64,000 bases of DNA from Alienimonas sp043951915 (GTDB taxonomy: Bacteria; Planctomycetota; Planctomycetia; Planctomycetales; Planctomycetaceae): positions 1 to 64,000 of the forward strand of contig NZ_JBINJD010000002.1 of NCBI RefSeq assembly GCF_043951915.1, in the 5' to 3' direction. Positions within the stretch are counted from its first letter, which is position 1, and each line of letters opens with the position of its first letter. Below are positions 1 to 7,044 of the stretch, in pieces. The notes below the pieces were generated by a model, which searched no databases, was not told where the DNA came from, and saw only the letters and a list, made by a program, of their open reading frames with translations. Made by a program: the position numbers and the translations under genes.

Positions 1-32
1 GAAGCGTCTGGGACGCTCCGACCGTTCTCGCG

Positions 33-656
33 CTAGACGGACTCGCACTCGTCCGGGTCGCGGCGCTTCAGCTCTTCGAAATCCACCTCGGCGGCGTCCG
101 GCACGTCCGCTTTGCAGACGAGCCGCATCTGTTCCAACGCCGCCTCGTTCAGTTCCGGGGAGTTCGAGGCGCAGGCGTCCCGCGGGACGACCACCCGGTA
201 GTTCCGCAGCAGCGCGTCGTGGGCGGTCATCAGCACGCAGATGTTCCCCGCGATCCCGGTCAGGACCAGCGTGTCCGCTCCCAGATCGCTCAGCAGTTCC
301 TGCAGCACGGTCCGGTAGAACCCGCTGTGCCGCGGTTTGAGGACGAAGTAATCCTCCTCGTCCGGGGCGACGGTCTCGGTGAGCCGTTTGCCGCGGCTGC
401 CCCCGCGCGTGGCGTGATCGAGGGTGGCGGCGAAGTTGCTCCGCCAGCGGCCGAAGTTGTCGTTGACGTAAATCGTCGGCACGTCGGCGGCCCGAGCCCT
501 CCGCTTGAGGTCGGCCGCCCGCTCCGCGGCGGCCTCGGCGTGCGGGCGGAGGTTCTCCCCCTCGGGGAAGTCCAGATCGTTGACGAAGTCAATCAGCAAC
601 AGGGCGACGCGGCAGCGGTCGTCGCCGGAGCGGGAGTCGGAGGCGGCGTCGGACAC
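33..656 (-). CDS. Isochorismatase-family cysteine hydrolase
   Basis: Predicted cytosolic hydrolase of the isochorismatase/nicotinamidase superfamily, 207 residues from the chosen GTG start. The catalytic triad is visible: Asp23 in LLLIDFVND, Lys107 in FVLKPRHSGF and nucleophilic Cys140 in GIAGNICVL. The length matches single-domain members. The frame stays open upstream to 818, but that stretch is low-complexity Pro/Arg/Ser sequence overlapping an inverted repeat (GTGAGGG/CCCTCAC near 671-692), so the GTG at 656 just before the conserved core is preferred. The substrate cannot be told from sequence; isochorismate, nicotinamide and N-carbamoyl amides are all used in the family. It lies downstream of csrA on the same strand but beyond the csrA terminator, so it is probably a separate transcript. 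Confidence 0.85.
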   Translation of the reverse strand: MSDAASDSRSGDDRCRVALLLIDFVNDLDFPEGENLRPHAEAAAERAADLKRRARAADVPTIYVNDNFGRWRSNFAATLDHATRGGSRGKRLTETVAPDEEDYFVLKPRHSGFYRTVLQELLSDLGADTLVLTGIAGNICVLMTAHDALLRNYRVVVPRDACASNSPELNEAALEQMRLVCKADVPDAAEVDFEELKRRDPDECESV

Positions 657-772
657 GGGGCGGGGCGGCGGTGAGGGGGGAGACTCCCTCACGCTACGGC
701 CGGCGGGGCGTCGCCCCTCCGGGGACGCCCCCCGCGACGGCGTCGGTCCGTCCCGGTTCGGGACCGCGCACG

Positions 773-804
773 TAAAAACGCCCCGGCCGGGGGCGGCGGG
801 GCGT
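773..804 (-). terminator. Intrinsic terminator of csrA
   Basis: On the minus strand an 8-bp perfect stem (arms 797-804 and 778-785, ACGCCCCG/CGGGGCGT) with a GC-rich loop is followed at once by a T-run (complement of 774-778). It lies 30 bp after the csrA stop codon and is a textbook Rho-independent terminator. Confidence 0.8.
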
Positions 805-833
805 CGGGCAACGGGCAAATCGCGGCGGGCGAC

Positions 834-1022
834 TCAGACGTCGGCGCCGGCCACGTCGCGCTCGCGGCGGATCGCGTTGAACACCTCTTCGCGGTGCACA
901 GAAACGTCTTTCGGCGCGTCGATGCCCAGCCGGACCTTGTCGCCGCGGATCTCGATCACCATCAGGGTGACGTCCTCTCCGATCATGATCTTCTCGTCCT
1001 TCTTGCGGCTCAGAACCAGCAT
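834..1022 (-). CDS. csrA: Carbon storage regulator CsrA
   Basis: Small RNA-binding post-transcriptional regulator (62 residues) that dimerises and binds GGA motifs in leader mRNAs. The family signature is present: MLVLSRKKDEKIMIG at the N-terminus, then a beta-strand region and VHREEVFNAI. The start is set by the conserved MLVLSRK and by one of the few strong ribosome binding sites in the window, AAAGGAGG, about 5 nt upstream of the ATG. No fliW or flagellar gene is adjacent, so neighbours do not show what it controls. It has its own terminator at 773-804. Confidence 0.97.
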   Translation of the reverse strand: MLVLSRKKDEKIMIGEDVTLMVIEIRGDKVRLGIDAPKDVSVHREEVFNAIRRERDVAGADV

Positions 1023-1093
1023 GGCGGCCTCCTTTCGCGGGGCGGTGTATATTTGAAACGATCTGCGCCGTGCGAAGTGTACCCCGCTTGACA

Positions 1094-1120
1094 CTCACTG
1101 TGGTGAGCGTTCCAGCGGAA
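1094..1120. repeat. Partial copy of a dispersed palindromic element
   Basis: CTCACTGTGGTGAGC at 1094-1108 matches 14 of 15 bases of 6994-7008 between pstC and pstA. It is followed by a small hairpin (TTCC-AGC-GGAA, 1110-1120). It sits in the 158-bp gap upstream of csrA. Only the left part of the element is recognisable, so this may be a decayed copy. Confidence 0.45.
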
Positions 1121-1180
1121 TTCTGACGGCCCGGGAGCCTACCCGCGCCGCGGCGCCGGCGTCGGGGGCGTGGCGAAAAG

Positions 1181-2194
1181 TCAACGTCGCCGGCGCGAGC
1201 GGCTCCCGGAACTGCCGGTTCTGCCGCTCCGCCGGCTCTCCGGTTCCTCCGCTCCCGAGCGTTCCGCCGGCTCCATTTCCGGCCGCGGACCGATGATCCG
1301 CACCGCGTCGCCCACCCGCACGACCCCGCCGTTGCCCCCGCCCCGGCTGCGGCCCAGCGGCCGCGTATTCACCGCCAAACGGAAGAAGTGGTCGAACCCC
1401 GACTTCGGAGCGTACGGCGGCAGGTTGCGGCGCCGCAGGTCCGCGAACTCCTTCTGGAACCCCCGCAGCGCCGCCCCGGTGCGGCTGTCGCGGGTCGGCA
1501 CCACGCACCGCTGGCAGGCCCGGGCGCCGACGAACCGGCCCTCGCCGGCCCAGAACTCAATCTCCTCCCCCGGCTCCGGGACCAGCCGGTCCTCGGCGAA
1601 CGGCTCCGCGGTGCCGGTGCCCTGGGCGGTCAGTTCGAAGTTCGTCCGGAACCGGCGGCGAACCTCGTCCGGGGGCAGATCGAACCAGCCGGCGACCGTG
1701 GCGACCGTCGCCGCGGTGATGACCGTCGGCCCGGGGGCGTCGAGGTCGTCCGGGAACCCGGTGCGTTGATCCTCCCGCAGCCGCACCGGCCGGGCGAGCA
1801 TCCGGGACAGGAACGCCTCCAGCTCCTCCCGGTCGTCGTGCAGGGAGAAGGTTCGCGAACCCGGTCCCGGTTGGCCCGCCTCGCCGTTCCCCGTCGCCCG
1901 CGGCCCGACCGTGACGCACTCCCCGCTGAGGTCGAACTCCGCCGCCACCCGATGCACCCGCGGCTCCCGCTTGCCGTTGACCACGGCGCCGTCCGGCCCG
2001 AACAGGGCGAAGCGGCGGTCCCAAGCCAGCGCCCCGCTGGGCAGCACCGCGGCGGCGTCCACCTCGACGCCGTCCAGACTCTTGATGGGGAAGACGGTGA
2101 TGCGACCGATGCGCAGTTCCGGCCCGGGCGGGGTGGCGGCGGCTTCCGCGGCCTCGTCGGCGGCGGCGGCGGACCCGGGGGCGGAGTCGCTCAT
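1181..2194 (-). CDS. MOSC domain protein (YcbX-like)
   Basis: Protein of 337 residues with an N-terminal MOSC_N beta-barrel region (RIGRITVFPIKSLDGVEVD, about residues 25-45) and a C-terminal MOSC domain ending in a VRVGDAVRIIG strand. MOSC proteins bind molybdenum cofactor sulfur; YcbX-type members transfer electrons to reduce N-hydroxylated compounds. The conserved Cys lies in ARACQRCVVPTRDS. The last 35 residues are an Arg/Ser/Glu-rich tail outside the domain. The ATG at 2194 overlaps the stop of the upstream gene by 4 bp (ATGA), implying translational coupling. The exact substrate is unknown. Confidence 0.85.
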   Translation of the reverse strand: MSDSAPGSAAAADEAAEAAATPPGPELRIGRITVFPIKSLDGVEVDAAAVLPSGALAWDRRFALFGPDGAVVNGKREPRVHRVAAEFDLSGECVTVGPRATGNGEAGQPGPGSRTFSLHDDREELEAFLSRMLARPVRLREDQRTGFPDDLDAPGPTVITAATVATVAGWFDLPPDEVRRRFRTNFELTAQGTGTAEPFAEDRLVPEPGEEIEFWAGEGRFVGARACQRCVVPTRDSRTGAALRGFQKEFADLRRRNLPPYAPKSGFDHFFRLAVNTRPLGRSRGGGNGGVVRVGDAVRIIGPRPEMEPAERSGAEEPESRRSGRTGSSGSRSRRRR

Positions 2195-2619
2195 GTTCGG
2201 TCTGCGGCCTCGTCGGGGGCGGGGGGGGCGTTCGCGGCGGGGGCGGGTTCGTCGGCGGCGTCCTCGTCCGCCCCCGGCTCCGCCACGAGCCCGCCGTAGC
2301 GGGTGAAGACCGCCTCGATCTGCGGCGCCAACGCCATCAGCAACAGGTCGTCGCCGGTCCGCAGCCGTCGGTCGGACCCGATTTTGCCCGCCCGGTTCGC
2401 CAGCACGACCGCGGCGACGACGTGCTCCACGTCCACCGGCCGGCCGGTGCGCTCTTCCAGCGTCTCCGCGAGGTCCAGCAGGATCTCGGTGAGGCCCTCG
2501 TCGACGCTCACCTCCCCGGCCGGGGTGATCAGCACGCCTTCGGCGACGGGGATCGGTTGGTCGGACCCGGCGGCGACTTCGCCTGCGGGATGAGCATCGG
2601 GGGGAACGGGCGGGGCCAT
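2191..2619 (-). CDS. Hypothetical protein coupled to the MOSC gene
   Basis: A 142-residue protein not assigned to a family. It begins with a Pro/Ala-rich stretch (MAPPVPPDAHPAG), has a folded-looking middle (helical EGLTEILLDLAETLEERTG, then VEHVVAAVVLANRAGKI) and ends in an acidic Ala/Pro-rich tail. It has no membrane segment or Cys. The ATG at 2619 was chosen because codons upstream look non-coding. The 4-bp overlap with the MOSC gene suggests one operon and perhaps a shared role. Confidence 0.6.
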   Translation of the reverse strand: MAPPVPPDAHPAGEVAAGSDQPIPVAEGVLITPAGEVSVDEGLTEILLDLAETLEERTGRPVDVEHVVAAVVLANRAGKIGSDRRLRTGDDLLLMALAPQIEAVFTRYGGLVAEPGADEDAADEPAPAANAPPAPDEAADRT

Positions 2620-3088
2620 ATCCCAAGGATAGGCGCCGGCCGCAGGGACGCCCAGCGTCCGCGGATCGCCGTCAACGCCTGCGCGACGCTGCGAACAGAG
2701 GGCGCAACGCTGCGGAAAGAGGGGGGAACGCGCCCCCGGGCACACCCGGACACGACACTTAGGGCTGCTCCGGTTAAGGCCTGACCCGGTTCACGACGCG
2801 CCCGCCGCACCCGGGGGAGCTCCCGGCTCCCGCCGCGACCGCCTCCCGGGGGAGGGCCGTCCGGCGGGGTGATGCGATTGGGCCTGCATTGTGTCCCGGC
2901 GATCTCCGCGGTCAAGCCGGCCGGGGCGGCAATCGGCGGCGGGGCGGGAGATCGGGCGGGGACCGGTCGGGCGGTCTGGGGGAGGCGGCGGCGGCGTCTT
3001 CACATAATCTTCGCCGAGGACCGTGCCGCGGTTCGCCGGACGCGGGTAGGGTCTGAGGCGTTCAACCCCCACCCCGTGCTTCCGCCCG
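2620..3088. other. 469-bp intergenic region between divergent operons
   Basis: Separates the minus-strand MOSC pair from pstS. No convincing gene is seen. It holds an imperfect direct repeat (ACGCTGCGAACAGAGGG / ACGCTGCGGAAAGAGGG, about 2690-2723), a short palindrome around GGGGGAGCTCCC (about 2813-2824), and near pstS a Pho-box-like direct repeat (2998-3015). Promoters for both directions should lie here. Confidence 0.6.
2998..3015 (+). promoter_or_regulatory. Candidate Pho box upstream of pstS
   Basis: Two 7-bp direct half-sites, CTTCACA (2998-3004) and CTTCGCC (3009-3015), are separated by the AT-only spacer TAAT. This gives the 11-bp period known for PhoB and PhoP sites. It stands out in an otherwise very GC-rich stretch and lies 73 bp before the pstS ATG. 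The half-sites match each other at 5 of 7 positions and only partly resemble the E. coli consensus. Confidence 0.4.
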
Positions 3089-4219
3089 ATGTCGCGCCCG
3101 CCGCTTCGTTTTCTGCTCGCCCTGTCGCTGGTCGGTCTGACGGCCCTCGGCTGCTCCTCCGACACCGACGCCCTCGAGGGCACGCCGGAGACGACCGTGA
3201 CGGCCGTCGATCCCGCGACCGGCTCCGCCGAGACCGCCCCGGCGCCCGGCGCCCCCGCCGCGGCGCCGGCCGGCGACGCCGTGCCGGTCGATCCGAATCT
3301 GCCGGACTACGAGCGCGGCGCCGCGGTCAGCGGGACGATCATCTCCAAGGGCTCCGACACCATGCGGGCCGTGATGGACTACTGGGCCGAGGGCTTCCGT
3401 GAGGAGTACCCCGGGGTGGACTTCGAAATCGAAAGCAAGGGGAGCAGCTCCGCCCCGACGGCGCTGATCGAGGGCTCCGCCCTGATCGGCGTGATGAGCC
3501 GGCCGATGAAGGACAGCGAGATTCAGGCCTTCGAGCAGAAGTTCGGCTACCCGCCCACGGAGATTCGCACCAGCCGCGACCTGCTGGCGGTGTTCGTGCA
3601 CAAGGACAACCCGGTCGAGGGGCTGACCCTGCCGGAAGTCGACGCGATCTTCAGCGCCAACCGGAACCTCGGTCGGCCGGAGCGGATCGAGCAGTGGGGC
3701 GAGGTCGGCGTGGAGGGTCCGCTGGCCGAGCGGCCGATCAGCCTTTACGGTCGGAACAGCGCCTCCGGGACCTACGGCTACTTCAAGGAGGTGGCGCTGG
3801 GCGACGGCGACTTCAGCGACGCCGTGAAGGAGCAGCCCGGCACCGCCGGCGTCGTGCAGGCGGTCAGCGACGACCCGGCCGGCATCGGCTACAGCGGCGT
3901 GGGCGGTTCGACCGCCGGCGTGCGGGCTCTGCCGTTGGCGGCCGAGGAAGGCGGCGAATACTTCGAGCCCAGCGTCGAGAACGCCGATACCGGCGACTAC
4001 CCCCTCGCCCGTTTCCTGCTGATTTACGTAAACAAGAAGCCGGACGCCGATTTGGAGCCCCTGCCGACGGAGTTCCTGAAGTACGTCTTCAGCAAGCAGG
4101 GCCAACAAAAGGTCGTGCAGGCGGGGTACTTCCCCGTGTCGGCGGAGGAAGCCGCCGCCCAACTGGAAGGCGCCGCCATTCCCGTCGCCTCCGCGTCCTC
4201 CGAAGACGCCGACAACTGA
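3089..4219 (+). CDS. pstS: Phosphate ABC transporter substrate-binding lipoprotein PstS
   Basis: Binds inorganic phosphate outside the cytoplasmic membrane and delivers it to PstCA. The 376-residue product starts with a lipoprotein signal (MSRPPLRFLLALSLVGLTALGC, lipobox LTALGC), followed by a Thr/Ala/Pro linker to about residue 70. The PBP-like domain carries the family features: ISKGSDTMRAVMDYWAEGF, a loop of ESKGSSSAPTALIEGSALIGVMSRPM type and YGRNSASGTYGYFKE, whose Ser, Arg and Gly groups contact phosphate. The ATG follows a Pho-box-like repeat and is 19 bp from pstC, so it should be first in the pst operon and phosphate-regulated. Confidence 0.95.
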   Translation: MSRPPLRFLLALSLVGLTALGCSSDTDALEGTPETTVTAVDPATGSAETAPAPGAPAAAPAGDAVPVDPNLPDYERGAAVSGTIISKGSDTMRAVMDYWAEGFREEYPGVDFEIESKGSSSAPTALIEGSALIGVMSRPMKDSEIQAFEQKFGYPPTEIRTSRDLLAVFVHKDNPVEGLTLPEVDAIFSANRNLGRPERIEQWGEVGVEGPLAERPISLYGRNSASGTYGYFKEVALGDGDFSDAVKEQPGTAGVVQAVSDDPAGIGYSGVGGSTAGVRALPLAAEEGGEYFEPSVENADTGDYPLARFLLIYVNKKPDADLEPLPTEFLKYVFSKQGQQKVVQAGYFPVSAEEAAAQLEGAAIPVASASSEDADN

Positions 4220-4238
4220 CCTGTCGGCGCCCGCTGGT

Positions 4239-6986
4239 ATGACACAGTCCGATCCCGCCGCCGGCACCTCTTTCACGGGGCGTCGGCGGAACCGTAAGAC
4301 GAAAGCCTCCGTCCGTTGGGCGGACCGGTTGGCGTCCGCGCTGATCTCCGTGGGCGGGGTCGGCACGATTCTGGCGATCTTCGGCGTCGGGCTGGTGCTT
4401 GTTTGGCAGGTCGTCCCGCTGTTCACCCCGGGCGACCTCGAAACCCCCACCACGCTGACCGGCGGCGACACGCCCCGCACCGCGACCGCCGACGCCCCGG
4501 TGATCGAGCCGGCCGACGGCGTCCTGCCGGGGGACGAACCGGCGCCGGACGCCGCCGGGGGAGCGGCCACGGTCGCGGCCGGCGAGGCGCCGGTGCGGTT
4601 CGCCGTGGACGAATTCGCCGTGGCCGCCGCGACCGTCGCCGCCGACGGCACGGTCGTCGCCCTGGACGCCCGCACCGGCGAGCGGCTGGGGGCGAAGCGG
4701 CTCGCCGAGCAGGCCCCGACCGCCGTCACCGCCGCCCCGGACGGGGCGATGGTCGCCGTGGGTTTCGCGGACGGGACCGTGCGCCTGGGCGAAATGCGGT
4801 TCGATTCGGCGTTTCGTCCGGCCGCCTCCCTGCCGGCGGAGGCCCGCAAGCTCGCCGAGGGCGAAACGACGCCCGTGCCGGCGGAGGGCGACGATGCGGT
4901 CGGCGCCGTCGCCGAGGCGACCCGCGGCGGCCGGTTCCGCGTGCAGACCGTCGTCGCGGCGCTGGACGAAGAGGCCTATTCGCTGGGCGACGGCCCGGTG
5001 CGGGCGCTGGGCGTGTACGAGTCCCGCAGCGGCCCGGCGGTCGCCGGCTGGGTGGAGGGGGAGGGGCTGAAGTTCCTGCCGTTCCGCCGCTCCGGCTCGA
5101 AGCTGACGGCCCGGGACGTGGCTCCGCTGACGATCCCCGGCAGCGCCGACCTGCCGGACGGGCCGCCGACGTTCGTGCGGATCGCCGCCCGGGCCTCCGA
5201 GGCCCTCGCCGCCTGGCCGGACGGCCGGGCGGTGCGGTTCAACACCCGCAACGCCCGCAATCCGAAGTTCTCCGAGACGCTGCGGCTGGTCGACGAGGGG
5301 CGCACCCTGACGGCGCTGGAATGGGCCGTCGGCCGCGGCACGCTGCTGGTCGGCGACGACGCCGGCGTGACGACCGGTTGGTTTCCCTCCCGCGGCGCCG
5401 CCGCCGGCGGGGCCCGGTCGCTCACGGCCGCCAAGAATTATCCCGACGGCCCGGCGGCGGTGACGGCGATCGGCCCCAGTCCGGTCGACCGGCTGGCCGC
5501 GATCGCTTACGCCGACGGCACCGCCCGCGTGGTGCAGACGACCGTGGAGAACGTGGTCGGCGAGACGGAACTGGAGCGCCCCGCCGCGGCGGTGACGATC
5601 ACGCCGCGGTCGGACCGGTCCTTCCTCTACGCCCTTTCCGGCGGCGGGGGCGACGTCGGGTTGAGCCGGGCGGCGTTCCAGGCCGGGGCGGCGGACGCCA
5701 CGCTGGCGAGCCTGTTCCTGCCGGTCTGGTACGAGGGCGGCCCCGGCCCGGAGGCGAAGTGGCAGAGCACCGGCGCCGGCGTCGGCTTCGAACCGAAGTA
5801 CGGCATGTGGCCGCTGATCTTCGGCACGCTCAAGGCGACCTTCTACAGCATGCTGTTCGCCGCCCCGCTGGGGATTCTGGCGGCGATCTACACCGGCGAG
5901 TACCTCTCGAAGCCGGTGCGGGCGAAGGTGAAGCCCGCCGTCGAGGTGATGGCCGGCCTGCCGAGCGTCGTGCTGGGATTCCTCGCCGCGGTGGCGTTCG
6001 CACCGTTCGTGGAGCGATATCTGGTGGCGGCGATGTGCGGGATCGTGACGGTGCCGGTTGCCGTGCTGCTGGGGGCGTACGTCTGGCAGGCTCTGCCGCA
6101 GCCGCTCACCCTGCGGTATCGCCGCTGGCGATTGGCGGCGGTGGCGGCGTGCCTGCCCCTGGGGGTCTGGGCCGCGAGCGCGGCCGCCCCGGTGGTGGAG
6201 GAGGCCCTGTTCGCCGGCGACGTGAAGTTCTGGCTCGACGGCCGGGCGGGCACGCCGGTGGGGGCCTGGATGTTCCTCACCCTGCCGCTGGCCGCGCTGG
6301 CGGTGGGGCTGGGCTCCGCGTACGGGGCGACGCCGAAGATCGTGCGGCGGGCGCGGGGCTGGAAGCGGGGGCGGTTCGCCTGGCTTCGGGTGGCCACGTT
6401 CCTCGGCAGCGTGGCGCTGACGCTGGGGCTGGCCTGGGGCGCGGCGTGGGGGCTGTCGGCGGCGGGCAACCTGATCGCCGGTTCGCCCTGGGACCCGCGG
6501 GGAGAGATCGTCGACACCTACCAGCAGCGGAACGCCGTGGTGGTGGGTTTCGCGATGGCCTTCACGATCATCCCGATCGTCTACACGCTGGCGGACGACG
6601 CCCTCAGCAGCGTGCCGGACAGCCTCCGCAGCGCCAGCCTCGGCGCCGGGGCGACGACCTGGCAGACGACCGTGCGCGTGGTGGTGCCCGCGGCGATGAG
6701 CGGGCTGTTCAGCGCGTTGATGGTCGGTCTGGGCCGGGCCGTTGGGGAGACGATGATCGTGCTGATGGCCGCCGGCGGCACGGCGATCACGGAGGTGAAC
6801 CCCTTCAACGGCTTCCGCACGCTGGCGGTGAACATCGCCACGGAGATCCCCGAGGCGGCCCGCGGGACCACGCACTACCGCACGCTGTTCCTCGCCGCCC
6901 TGCTGCTGTTTGCAATGACGTTCGTCGTCAACACCGCCGCGGAGACGGTCCGGCTGCGGTTCCGCAAACGCGTCTCGCAGATTTGA
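4239..6986 (+). CDS. pstC: Phosphate ABC transporter permease PstC with large extracytoplasmic domain
   Basis: One of the two phosphate channel subunits. At 915 residues it is about three times the E. coli protein. One membrane helix (about residues 33-56) is followed by a roughly 450-residue extracytoplasmic region with beta-propeller-like repeats (AVAAATVAADGTVVALDA and similar), then the permease from about residue 520 (YGMWPLIFGTLKATF). Within the permease there is an extra membrane and loop insertion (about 615-745) before the EAA-type loop SLGAGATTWQTTVRVVVPAAM that docks on PstB. Enlarged PstC proteins are known in other Gram-negative bacteria, so the size is not an error. It is separated from pstA by a 58-bp spacer carrying a perfect palindrome. 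Confidence 0.93.
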   Translation: MTQSDPAAGTSFTGRRRNRKTKASVRWADRLASALISVGGVGTILAIFGVGLVLVWQVVPLFTPGDLETPTTLTGGDTPRTATADAPVIEPADGVLPGDEPAPDAAGGAATVAAGEAPVRFAVDEFAVAAATVAADGTVVALDARTGERLGAKRLAEQAPTAVTAAPDGAMVAVGFADGTVRLGEMRFDSAFRPAASLPAEARKLAEGETTPVPAEGDDAVGAVAEATRGGRFRVQTVVAALDEEAYSLGDGPVRALGVYESRSGPAVAGWVEGEGLKFLPFRRSGSKLTARDVAPLTIPGSADLPDGPPTFVRIAARASEALAAWPDGRAVRFNTRNARNPKFSETLRLVDEGRTLTALEWAVGRGTLLVGDDAGVTTGWFPSRGAAAGGARSLTAAKNYPDGPAAVTAIGPSPVDRLAAIAYADGTARVVQTTVENVVGETELERPAAAVTITPRSDRSFLYALSGGGGDVGLSRAAFQAGAADATLASLFLPVWYEGGPGPEAKWQSTGAGVGFEPKYGMWPLIFGTLKATFYSMLFAAPLGILAAIYTGEYLSKPVRAKVKPAVEVMAGLPSVVLGFLAAVAFAPFVERYLVAAMCGIVTVPVAVLLGAYVWQALPQPLTLRYRRWRLAAVAACLPLGVWAASAAAPVVEEALFAGDVKFWLDGRAGTPVGAWMFLTLPLAALAVGLGSAYGATPKIVRRARGWKRGRFAWLRVATFLGSVALTLGLAWGAAWGLSAAGNLIAGSPWDPRGEIVDTYQQRNAVVVGFAMAFTIIPIVYTLADDALSSVPDSLRSASLGAGATTWQTTVRVVVPAAMSGLFSALMVGLGRAVGETMIVLMAAGGTAITEVNPFNGFRTLAVNIATEIPEAARGTTHYRTLFLAALLLFAMTFVVNTAAETVRLRFRKRVSQI

Positions 6987-6993
6987 CCCCCCC

Positions 6994-7033
6994 CTCACTG
7001 TGGTTAGCCGTCCTCTTGAAGAGGACGGCTAAC
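6994..7033. repeat. Perfect palindrome in the pstC-pstA gap
   Basis: GTTAGCCGTCCTCTT (7003-7017) and its exact reverse complement (7019-7033) form a 15-bp stem around one base, preceded by CTCACTGTGGT. Relatives lie at 1094-1120, 19880-19898 and 57360-57390. There is no T-run on either side, so it is not a classic intrinsic terminator. In the mRNA it would form a stable hairpin within the pst operon and could lower expression of the distal genes or stabilise the 3' end of pstSC. Confidence 0.85.
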
Positions 7034-7044
7034 GAAAGCCCTTC

